Source: an uncultured Lachnospiraceae bacterium
GTDB taxonomy: Bacteria > Bacillota > Clostridia > Lachnospirales > Lachnospiraceae
Direction: 5' to 3'
Assembly: GCA_910587935.1 (NCBI GenBank)
Contig: CAJUNP010000001.1
Location: 246,337-310,336 of the forward strand
DNA length: 64,000 nt
Part shown: in pieces, positions 35,450 through 42,895 of the stretch
Layout of the letters: each line of letters opens with the position of its first letter
Position numbering within the stretch: position 1 is the stretch's first letter
The notes under the pieces: generated by a model
Databases searched by the model: none
Told to the model about the DNA's origin: nothing
The model's input: only the letters and a program-made list of their open reading frames with translations
Made by a program: the position numbers and the translations under genes

Positions 35450-36799
35450 ATGACGAGAGATATGACGCAGGGATCTCCTATGAAGCTGATTCTGGGATTT
35501 TGTATTCCGCTGCTTTTGGGAAATCTGTTTCAGCAGTTTTACAGTATGGTTGATACGATTATCGTAGGGCGGTATCTGGGGGTTAATGCGCTGGCAGCCG
35601 TGGGCTCTACCGGCTCCGTTAACTTTTTTATTATAGGCTTCTGTATGGGTGTGTGCAGCGGATTTGCAATTCCCATCGCGCAGAAATTCGGCGCCGGGGA
35701 TTTTGCGGGACTGCGCAGATTCGTGGCTAACAGTGTGTGGCTGTCCATTGTGTTTGCAATTGTCATGACCATCGTTACCACAGCGGCGTGCAGGAGTATT
35801 CTTGTCCTGATGCGTACTCCCGACGATATAATCGATCAGGCATATGCTTACATATTTGTTATTTTTCTGGGAATTCCGGTTACTTACCTTTACAATCTGC
35901 TTTCCGGAATTATCCGCTCCATGGGCGACAGCAAAACGCCCCTGATATTTCTGGTGATCGCCGCCGTTTTGAATATTATTCTGGATCTTCTGTTTGTCAT
36001 TAAGTTAGGGATGGGCGTGTCGGGAGCGGCCTGGGCTACCGTTATATCGCAGGGCGTGTCCGGGGTTTTGTGCCTGCTTTATATGAAAGGAAAATATGAG
36101 ATTCTTAAAATAACAAAAGAAGAGTGGCAGGCGGATAAGCATTTTATGGTCACGCTTTGTAATATGGGCGTACCCATGGGGCTGCAGTACTCGGTGACGG
36201 CAATCGGCAGCGTAATTCTGCAGAGCGCCGTAAACAGCCTTGGGTCCGTAGCGGTGGCTTCCGTAACGGCGGCAAGTAAAGTCAGTATGTTTATGATGTG
36301 CCCTTTCGACGCCATGGGATCTACCATGGCCACGTATGGAGGGCAGAATGTAGGAGCAGGCAAATTGGAACGGCTGGGCAGGGGAATCAAATCCTGTACG
36401 GCAATCGGAATGATTTATTCCGTCATGGCCTTGGGAATTGTACTGGCAGCGGGCAGATATCTTCTGCTTTTGTTTGTAGACGGGAGTGAAACGGTCATTC
36501 TGGGCGACGCTCTCCGGTTTTTAATAATAAACGTTTGTTTTTATGCTTTGCTGGCGCTTGTCAATATAGTACGGTTTATGATACAGGGAATGGGATTTCC
36601 GCGCTTTGCGGTTCTGGCGGGTGTTTTTGAAATGGCAGCCCGCTCCTTCGCCGGTTTTGTTTTGGTTCCCGTTTTCGGTTTTGAAGCGGCCTGCTTCGGC
36701 AATCCTTTTGCGTGGCTTATGGCTGACATTTTTCTGATTCCGGCGTACTTTCATGTGGTAAAGAAGCTGAAGGGGATGTTTGCGGAAACGGTATCTTAA
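35450..36799 (+). CDS. MATE family efflux transporter
   Basis: This 449-residue protein has 12 predicted membrane helices and the MATE pattern of two similar halves (IPLLLGNLFQQFYSMVDTIIVG near the start, NMGVPMGLQYSV at the second half). Such proteins export cationic drugs or metabolites using a sodium or proton gradient. The substrate cannot be inferred. GAAAGGCACGGG lies upstream. Its last 83 bases overlap the end of the convergent GH2 gene. Confidence 0.9.
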   Translation: MTRDMTQGSPMKLILGFCIPLLLGNLFQQFYSMVDTIIVGRYLGVNALAAVGSTGSVNFFIIGFCMGVCSGFAIPIAQKFGAGDFAGLRRFVANSVWLSIVFAIVMTIVTTAACRSILVLMRTPDDIIDQAYAYIFVIFLGIPVTYLYNLLSGIIRSMGDSKTPLIFLVIAAVLNIILDLLFVIKLGMGVSGAAWATVISQGVSGVLCLLYMKGKYEILKITKEEWQADKHFMVTLCNMGVPMGLQYSVTAIGSVILQSAVNSLGSVAVASVTAASKVSMFMMCPFDAMGSTMATYGGQNVGAGKLERLGRGIKSCTAIGMIYSVMALGIVLAAGRYLLLLFVDGSETVILGDALRFLIINVCFYALLALVNIVRFMIQGMGFPRFAVLAGVFEMAARSFAGFVLVPVFGFEAACFGNPFAWLMADIFLIPAYFHVVKKLKGMFAETVS

Positions 36800-38600
36800 C
36801 GATCTTGCGGTCGTATGTGATTAACCCGTTTACCTCTTCTTCAATATCCGTAAGCTGGGTATAAACGGCTCCGGAAAGTCCCTTTTTCCTCAGAGGAAGC
36901 AGTTCTTCCCTGAGTAGTTTATTATAGGCGTCAGCCAGAGCTTCTATCGTATCGTATTTCCGGTAGCCGAAAATGCGGTCTAAGGATGCATGTGACGCAA
37001 TATGGCAGGCATAACCGCCGAATTCGGATATAACGAATGCTCTGGGCGGCGCCTGCTTTTTTTGTTCCTCTGTTTTTAAGGCGTGTGATGTCAGCGTTCG
37101 GAAATAGTTGTGTTCGCTGATAAAATCTCCGCCGCCCTGATCGTACCATCCGCTTGCCTGATCGATAAGACGCGCCGGATCCGCCTGACGGATCAGGGCG
37201 GTCACTTCATTGGCGTCAAACTGTCCCCATCCTTCATTAAAGGGACCCCATACGGCGACAGACGGCGCGTTATAAAGCGTTTCTATGGTGTCGATACACT
37301 CCTGTTTCCATTCCTCTCTGTTCTTTTCAGAGGTTCTGGAAAAAAGTTTATAATGATGGTCACGTATATGATTCCGGGAACAGGAAAATAATGTGGGAAT
37401 ATGTCCTACAAAAAGACTTTTATAGTCGCTGCCCCCGTTTACCATATCCTGCCATACGACCATGCCTGTCCGGTCGCAATGGTAATACCACCGGGCGGCT
37501 TCCACCTTAATGTGCTTGCGTATCATATTAAAGCCAAGTTTTTTTGCCGTTTGTATATCATACAGAAAGGCTTCGTCACAGGGAGCCGTATATAATCCGT
37601 CCGGCCAGTAGGCCTGATCCAGAACGCCGTATAAAAAGTAAGGTCGGCGGTTCAGGAAAAAACATGGATAGCCGTTTGCATCGGTTTCAATAGAAAAACA
37701 GCGCATGCCAAAATAGCTTTCCAGATAATCTTCACCGGCGTATAGTTTGAGGGAGTACAGAAAGGGAGACTCCGGGGACCAGCTTTTAAAATTCGGCAAA
37801 GAAATCGTGCAGGAAAGTTTGTTGTGACTATATTCCATAGGCGCGGAGGCTGTCAGCGCCGAATCATCAAATATCTCCACGTATGAATCCGCAGTCTGTG
37901 TGTGCGGGCCGGCCATAGTGAGGGAAATATGAACCTGCGCAAGGTCATAATCCGGCTTTATGGTAAGTTTTTGCACATACTCTAAGGGAACCCATTCGTA
38001 CCAAACCGTCTGCCAGATACCACTTTGGGCCGTGTAGAAGATGCCGCCCCGTTTCAACCGCTGCTTGCCGCGGGAAAAGTCCGCCGTTTCGCTGACGTCC
38101 GATACGCGCAGCGTCAGCATATTGTCTCCGGCAAGTAAAAAAGGCGTTATGTCCGCTTCAAAAGGCAGGTAGCCGCCCCGGTGTTCCAGGACAAAATGTC
38201 CGTTGACCCATACTTCGGCAACCTGGTCTACGGCTCCGAAATGAAGCAGCATGCGTTTGGAAGCGGGAAGAGCGGGCAGGTGAAAGCAGCGGCGGTAGTA
38301 CAGGTATTCATCCGGCTTAAGCTGGCGTCCGACACCGGATAACAGACTCTCCGGCGAAAAAGGAACGAGAATTTTACCATGGTAGTTATCAGGCTGCGTA
38401 CAGTTTTTGTTTTTAGGGAGAATGGCATAGTCCCATAAACCGTTTAGTATTGTGTAATTACCTCGCACCATTTGCGGACGGGGATATTCTTCCCAGACAT
38501 GTTCGGAATTAAGCGTTTCACCCCAGGGGGTAAAAAGAGGTCTCAAAACGTCTTTTTCATGTGAGCGGATAATACTTCCCAATGCATTTTTAAAATTCAT
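36717..38600 (-). CDS. Glycoside hydrolase family 2 protein
   Basis: This 627-residue, apparently cytoplasmic enzyme has a sugar-binding domain (FGAVDQVAEVWVNG near residue 120), an Ig-like domain and a TIM barrel. The acid/base Glu is in WGPFNEGWG and the nucleophile Glu in VISEFGG. Members are beta-galactosidases, beta-glucuronidases or beta-mannosidases; the specificity here is open. GCGAGGA precedes the start at 38600. The last 28 codons run antisense to the MATE gene. Confidence 0.88.
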   Translation of the reverse strand: MNFKNALGSIIRSHEKDVLRPLFTPWGETLNSEHVWEEYPRPQMVRGNYTILNGLWDYAILPKNKNCTQPDNYHGKILVPFSPESLLSGVGRQLKPDEYLYYRRCFHLPALPASKRMLLHFGAVDQVAEVWVNGHFVLEHRGGYLPFEADITPFLLAGDNMLTLRVSDVSETADFSRGKQRLKRGGIFYTAQSGIWQTVWYEWVPLEYVQKLTIKPDYDLAQVHISLTMAGPHTQTADSYVEIFDDSALTASAPMEYSHNKLSCTISLPNFKSWSPESPFLYSLKLYAGEDYLESYFGMRCFSIETDANGYPCFFLNRRPYFLYGVLDQAYWPDGLYTAPCDEAFLYDIQTAKKLGFNMIRKHIKVEAARWYYHCDRTGMVVWQDMVNGGSDYKSLFVGHIPTLFSCSRNHIRDHHYKLFSRTSEKNREEWKQECIDTIETLYNAPSVAVWGPFNEGWGQFDANEVTALIRQADPARLIDQASGWYDQGGGDFISEHNYFRTLTSHALKTEEQKKQAPPRAFVISEFGGYACHIASHASLDRIFGYRKYDTIEALADAYNKLLREELLPLRKKGLSGAVYTQLTDIEEEVNGLITYDRKIVKIPFPQTSPSASLPHESTPESEKCQP

Positions 38601-38686
38601 TTAAATCCTCGCTTCTTTCAGATGGTTGTGAATAGATTCTTATATATTCTCATTATAGCATTATCCGCCGTGATGTAAAATGAAAA

Positions 38687-38716
38687 ACGGCTCTGATCTG
38701 TTCAGATCAGAGCCGT
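38687..38716 (-). terminator. Terminator of the acidic lipoprotein gene
   Basis: A perfect hairpin (ACGGCTCTGATC with its complement, short loop) is followed on the minus strand by TTTTT. It lies 29 bases beyond the stop codon. Confidence 0.88.
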
Positions 38717-38744
38717 AAGAAAATTCATGACCGTAAAATGTAAA

Positions 38745-39104
38745 TTATTCGGCATCATCTGTAAGGCTGGAGTCTTCCTCTGTGGATTCCTCAGCGTTAG
38801 AAGCGTCTTCGGCGGAAACTTCAGATTCGTCGCTGACAGATTCTTCGTTGTCTGTTTCTTCACTGCCGTTTTCTTCAGAAGATTCAACGTCCGAAGATTC
38901 AACTTCAGAAGATTCAACTTCCGAAGATTCATTTTCTGCATCGGTAGGTTCTACGCTGTCCTCTACGGAAGATTCTTCTTCAGTGGATTCCTCTACGGTA
39001 GATACGTCATTATTGGAAACCTCGTCTTTCTTGGTGCCGCACGCTGTCATCAAAACAGCGGTCATCATGGTTGCAGTTAATACTGCTGCTAATTTTCTTT
39101 TCAT
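38745..39104 (-). CDS. Acidic Ser/Glu-rich lipoprotein
   Basis: This 119-residue protein has a signal peptide and lipobox LMTAC, with Cys at about residue 22. Almost the whole mature chain is low-complexity Ser/Glu/Asp/Val with short repeats such as VESSE. It has no recognisable fold and is probably disordered, perhaps a metal-binding or spacer surface protein. The start at 39104 has a perfect AAGGAGG; an upstream in-frame start lacks one. Confidence 0.75.
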   Translation of the reverse strand: MKRKLAAVLTATMMTAVLMTACGTKKDEVSNNDVSTVEESTEEESSVEDSVEPTDAENESSEVESSEVESSDVESSEENGSEETDNEESVSDESEVSAEDASNAEESTEEDSSLTDDAE

Positions 39105-39262
39105 AATATTTTCCTCCTTGCAATCTTTTTGATTACAGGAGCAGTATATCGCATTTGTAATGAAATGTAAATACAATATGAACAAATTAAGAATTATTTA
39201 TGAATTTCATAAGAAACTATTCATAAATAATTCATTTTTAACAACTGTGATAAATAAAAAGA

Positions 39263-39284
39263 AGGATATCTTAAGAGATATCCT
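39263..39284 (-). terminator. Terminator of the 37-residue membrane protein gene
   Basis: The perfect stem AGGATATC with GATATCCT has a 6-base loop and is followed on the minus strand by TCTTTTTATT. It is 14 bases past the stop. Confidence 0.75.
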
Positions 39285-39297
39285 CTGCTTTTGTAAA

Positions 39298-39411
39298 TTA
39301 ATCTTCAATGTCTTCATTGGCGGCTACGGCAGATACAACGGAAGAAACTACCGCAACAATTACGGCTACGATTACAACCAGCAGACCACCGCCTAAAATA
39401 ATCATCTCCAT
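39298..39411 (-). CDS. 37-residue single-helix membrane protein
   Basis: A short frame from ATG at 39411 encodes a Gly/Val/Ile/Ala-rich membrane helix (about residues 4-30) and a short acidic tail (NEDIED). AGAAAGGA lies 9 bases upstream and a terminator follows, so this is a complete small gene. It has no known match. Small regulatory membrane peptides, toxin-like or scaffold roles are possible. Confidence 0.65.
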   Translation of the reverse strand: MEMIILGGGLLVVIVAVIVAVVSSVVSAVAANEDIED

Positions 39412-39432
39412 GTTTCACATTCCTTTCTGGTA

Positions 39433-39726
39433 TTATTCTGTTAAACGGAAACGGTCTGCAAATTTGTCCTCGCCGCAGACGTGACGCTCTCCGCTTTGCT
39501 CATAAATAATATAATCGCCCTCACGGATAAAAATGACACCGCGCCGGTTTTGAATAAAGGGACAAACAACGCTTCCGTCCGGTCGGGTAATCCGAACCAG
39601 GCCTTCCGATACGACCCATCCGTTTGTTACAACTTTGGAAAAAAGTTCGTATCCGTCCTCCATTCCTTTTCCCTGCTCGTATTTGGCTGCTTCTACTTCT
39701 AAGGAAGCTCTTAAATATTTTTTCAT
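39433..39726 (-). CDS. Small protein, PGDYG-like phage-type fold (tentative)
   Basis: This 97-residue soluble protein has a C-terminal pattern REGDYIIYEQSGERHVCGEDKFADRF. It recalls the short domain of phage-associated proteins of the form GDYI...GE...F...Y. ATG at 39726 has AGGAGAG upstream. No other phage genes are nearby. The function is unknown. Confidence 0.65.
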   Translation of the reverse strand: MKKYLRASLEVEAAKYEQGKGMEDGYELFSKVVTNGWVVSEGLVRITRPDGSVVCPFIQNRRGVIFIREGDYIIYEQSGERHVCGEDKFADRFRLTE

Positions 39727-40231
39727 AGGCAATCTCTCCTGTGTACAAGCTGGTTACATAATGATTATACTTCTTTTTTCAGGAAACTACAACTGGAATT
39801 TTCGGTGAAACAGTAAAAGTAATGATAATATTTAAGCAAAATTCCCGGAAAACCAAAGGCTCCGGGAATTTTGCTTAAAGCGAGGAAGGATTAATCTATA
39901 TAAAAGGAAAATTGTTGTTAGTCGAAGCTGACAAAACCGTAAGCGCTTATGAATGATTCCGTCAACTCCTTTTGATGTTTATAGTATACGGGATAAATGT
40001 GTACATGCTGTGTACAAGCTCTAAAAAAAGAATGAAAAAGCTTAAGGCTTTCTTAAAATATAACATGGGCGGCAGAAAGAACACTGCCGCCCCAATATGG
40101 AAACAAACCCTTTTACAAATATTATTATAACACAATATTGTAAAAAAGATAGGGATAATATTGTTGTTTATTTGTTGATTTTGTTAAAATAATACAAATA
40201 CAAACGTTTCGTGGTACTCATTTCTACATAA
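39727..40231. other. 505-base gene-poor interval with hairpins, direct repeat and a possible micro-ORF
   Basis: No conventional gene is seen. The interval holds a perfect 19-bp inverted repeat (39831-39849 with 39861-39879), a 9-bp GC-rich hairpin (40067-40092) that may end the minus-strand MATE transcript, an AT-rich inverted repeat (40114-40148), a 13-base direct repeat CTGTGTACAAGCT (39739-39751 and 40007-40019) and paired TGTACA sites near 40000-40016. A minus-strand TATACT lies just before AAAAGGAG and a 15-codon frame (39917-39964). The set could be a small independent transcript. Confidence 0.6.
39831..39879. terminator. Perfect 19-bp inverted repeat, probable bidirectional terminator
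   Basis: The arms start TTTAAGCAAAATTCCCGGA and are separated by 11 bases. The T-rich and A-rich outer parts of the stem could act as a terminator on either strand. It could end a minus-strand transcript that begins near 39980. Confidence 0.6.
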
Positions 40232-41584
40232 TTAATCTGGTCTTAAAAGCTTGTGCTGTTTTACATAATAACTGGTAATTAATATCAGGTCGGCTCCTAT
40301 CCAGGCAAGAATTTCCGCAAAAAAGATACCGTTTTCCCCGTAAAAAACAGGTAAGACAAGAGCGGCGCCCACACGCATGGCAAATTCTGCAAGACCGGAA
40401 ATCATCGGCATCAGGGTATTCCCCATTCCCTGCAGGGAGGATCGGTAAATGTGCAGAAGATACAGGGTAGATAAAAATATGCTCATAATCAAAAGATAAC
40501 GATAGGCAATTTCACAGGTCAGAGAGGTTTCTTCCGGCGTTCCGGTAATAAAAGCGCCGACAATGGAACGTCCGAATAAAATCATACAGACGGAGATAAC
40601 AAGGGAAGTGGCGATGCCTGCGACGACAGCCGTATGAACTCCTTTTTTAATCCGGCTGTATCTGCCTGCTCCAAGGTTTTGCCCGGTGTAAGTGGTCATG
40701 GCGTACCCGTAAGAGGTAGCGGCCATTTCCAGAATTCCGTAAAGCTTGTTGGTTGCCGTAAAACCGGCAATAAAAAGAACCCCAAAACCGTTGACAACAA
40801 ACTGTACAACCATTCCGCCGATTGCAATGACAGAGTTTTGAAAAGCTACGGGAATTCCCAGAAACAAAAGTTTTCCGGTTAAAGCACGGTCCGGTGTAAA
40901 ATCCGTTTTCTTCAGCTTGAAAAATTTGGTCCTCATAAGGACTCTCTGACAAAGCACCGCAGCGGTAAGCTGGGCGCAGACCGTACCGAAAGCCGCGCCT
41001 GCGACGCCCAGTCCAAATACAAGAATAAATACAAGATCCAGAACAATATTAACTATCGATGCAATAATCATGGCATAAAGCGGCGTCCGGCTGTCTCCCA
41101 GAGCCCGCAGTATGGAAGCCAGAAGATTATACAGCATCATAATGGGAATGCCCAGGAAAAACAGGACATTCATATAGGAAACGGCAATGGGAAGGATTTT
41201 TTCCGGAGTCTGCAGAAACCGGAGGATCGGTTTGCCAAGCAGTATGGACAAAAGCAACAAAACAAAAGCAAAAACAATGGAAAGAAGAATGGAATGGGCA
41301 ATATCCCTTTTCAGCCTCTGGGTTTGCCCTGCCCCGAAGTCCTGTGCAATTAAAATGGAAAATCCCTGGGTAAAACCGGTGATAATTCCTAATACCAGCC
41401 AGATTAACCAGTCGGTGGAACCTAATGCCGCGAGAGAATCCACACCGAGTGAACGTCCTACGATCAAAGTATCCATAACTGTGTAAAGTTGTTGAAAAAC
41501 GTTGCCTAACATCAGGGGAACTGCAAAGGAAAAAATCAGCTGCAGCGGTTTTCCCTCGGTCATATTTTTTGTGTGAGCTGCCAT
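40232..41584 (-). CDS. MATE family efflux transporter (second)
   Basis: This 450-residue protein has 12 predicted helices. Typical MATE segments LMLGNVFQQLYTVMDT and FLGIPVAFQNSV begin the two halves. It is related to, but clearly different from, the MATE encoded at 35450. AAAGGAG lies 6 bases upstream of the ATG. It is a single-gene unit divergent from the SunS-like glycosyltransferase gene. The substrate is unknown. Confidence 0.9.
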   Translation of the reverse strand: MAAHTKNMTEGKPLQLIFSFAVPLMLGNVFQQLYTVMDTLIVGRSLGVDSLAALGSTDWLIWLVLGIITGFTQGFSILIAQDFGAGQTQRLKRDIAHSILLSIVFAFVLLLLSILLGKPILRFLQTPEKILPIAVSYMNVLFFLGIPIMMLYNLLASILRALGDSRTPLYAMIIASIVNIVLDLVFILVFGLGVAGAAFGTVCAQLTAAVLCQRVLMRTKFFKLKKTDFTPDRALTGKLLFLGIPVAFQNSVIAIGGMVVQFVVNGFGVLFIAGFTATNKLYGILEMAATSYGYAMTTYTGQNLGAGRYSRIKKGVHTAVVAGIATSLVISVCMILFGRSIVGAFITGTPEETSLTCEIAYRYLLIMSIFLSTLYLLHIYRSSLQGMGNTLMPMISGLAEFAMRVGAALVLPVFYGENGIFFAEILAWIGADLILITSYYVKQHKLLRPD

Positions 41585-41676
41585 AGGGGTCTCCTTTCAG
41601 AGTCTGGTAATTCCCTAATTATATAAGAAAATCTGGGAAAAAGCCAGTCCCATATGGAAACTTAAATAAGGAATAC

Positions 41677-41705
41677 TTGTGAAACAGATTTCCTTTTGTT
41701 ATTAT
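41677..41705 (+). promoter_or_regulatory. Probable promoter of the SunS/TPR-like glycosyltransferase gene
   Basis: TTGTGA (41677-41682), a 17-base spacer and TATTAT (41700-41705) lie 33 bases upstream of the ATG. A shifted TATAAT overlaps it. Confidence 0.5.
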
Positions 41706-41738
41706 AATTAAGAGAATCGGACATATGGGAGGAATAAT

Positions 41739-42764
41739 ATGATTCGCATCAGTGTTTGTATGATCGTAAAAAATGAGGAAGATGTGCTTGCGCGGTGTCT
41801 GGATTCCCTGCGGGGAATATGGGATGAACTGATTATTGTAGATACGGGATCAACAGATCGGACAAAAGAAATTGCGAAAAAATACACGGACAGGATTTTT
41901 GATTTTAAATGGACCGGCAGTTTTGCGGACGCAAGAAATTTTGCTTTTTCCAAGGCGGCAATGGAGTATATCTATTCGGCGGATGCGGATGAAGTGCTGG
42001 ATCAGCCGAATTATGAAAAATTTATGACGCTGAAAAAAGCGCTATTGCCGGAAGTAGAAATCGTTCAGATGAAATACGGCAACCAGCTTGCCTTTGGAAC
42101 CGTGTATAATTTTGATGAGGAATACCGCCCTAAACTGTTTAAAAGACTTCGGACTTTTCAGTGGACGGAAGCCATTCATGAAACCGTGAATCTGGAACCG
42201 GTAATATATGACAGTGATGTCGTAATTATGCATATGCCCAGGGAAAGCCATACGGCGAGGGATCTGGAGGCTTTTGAGCGCCTGATCCGCCGGGGAGAAC
42301 GATTGTCAAAGCGGCTGTTTTCCATGTATGCCAGAGAACTGTTCATTTCGGGAAGCGAAGAAGATTTTGTGGCGGCGGAACCTTTTTTCCGGGAAGGCGC
42401 GGCCGATCCCGACCGGACGGAAGAGGAGATCATGGCGGCCTGTTGTGCGGCGGCGGCAGGAGCGAGGATTCGAAAAGACGTCGTAACCTTCTTTACATAT
42501 GCTTTAAAAGCGGTGGCGATGAACGGCTGCTCCGAGATATGCAGGGAACTTGGCAGGTTTTATCTGGAAGCAGGCGATTATGAGGAAGCGGCAGTCTGGC
42601 TGTATAATGCGGTTTATGAAACGCAGCCGGTCTTAACCATTCATGCCGGTGGCGATTCTTCGTTAGAATTGCTGGCCGTGTGTTACAGACATGCCGGCAA
42701 TGAAGAACAGGCGGCCCTGTATGAAGAGCAAAAGGAGCGATGGCTGATGGAAAACCGAACTTAG
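41739..42764 (+). CDS. GT2 glycosyltransferase with C-terminal helical repeats (SunS/TPR-like)
   Basis: This 341-residue protein has an N-terminal GT2 domain (about residues 1-170) with SVCMIVKNEED, IVDTGSTD and the metal-site SADADE. A helical region with TPR-like character (about 190-335) follows. This layout is found in peptide or protein glycosyltransferases such as SunS and in many uncharacterised clostridial enzymes. No glycocin-like precursor is seen next to it. GGGAGG precedes the start. Confidence 0.88.
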   Translation: MIRISVCMIVKNEEDVLARCLDSLRGIWDELIIVDTGSTDRTKEIAKKYTDRIFDFKWTGSFADARNFAFSKAAMEYIYSADADEVLDQPNYEKFMTLKKALLPEVEIVQMKYGNQLAFGTVYNFDEEYRPKLFKRLRTFQWTEAIHETVNLEPVIYDSDVVIMHMPRESHTARDLEAFERLIRRGERLSKRLFSMYARELFISGSEEDFVAAEPFFREGAADPDRTEEEIMAACCAAAAGARIRKDVVTFFTYALKAVAMNGCSEICRELGRFYLEAGDYEEAAVWLYNAVYETQPVLTIHAGGDSSLELLAVCYRHAGNEEQAALYEEQKERWLMENRT

Positions 42765-42815
42765 GTACTATATACAAATAAAAATAATTCATGATATAGT
42801 AATAGACACATAGCA

Positions 42816-42895
42816 AATACCTCTGAATGAAGAATGATGTGGAACCTGTTGAGAAATCGACAGGTTAACATAATGCAATTCAGGAGGTATTTTTT
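42816..42895 (+). promoter_or_regulatory. RNA leader that pairs with the Shine-Dalgarno site
   Basis: The left arm AATACCTCTGAAT (42816-42828) is complementary, with one bulge, to ATTCAGGAGGTATT (42878-42891), which contains the whole AGGAGG of the next gene. A second hairpin (AACCTGT 42843-42849 with ACAGGTT 42860-42866) lies inside. Folded this way, the leader would hide the ribosome site. It could be an RNA thermometer, a ligand-sensing leader or a protein-binding element. Confidence 0.6.

Noticed and set aside
38727..39132. Plus-strand frames rich in Phe/Arg or Ser/Asp opposite the acidic lipoprotein
   Set aside because: They are reverse readings of low-complexity Ser/Glu codons. The minus-strand gene has a signal peptide, lipobox, ribosome site and terminator.
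42841..42868. The AACCTGT dyad as a protein operator shared with the ClpX promoter (ACAGGTTAA)
   Set aside because: The shared 9 bases are short and the spacings differ. The dyad is better explained as the inner hairpin of the leader RNA.
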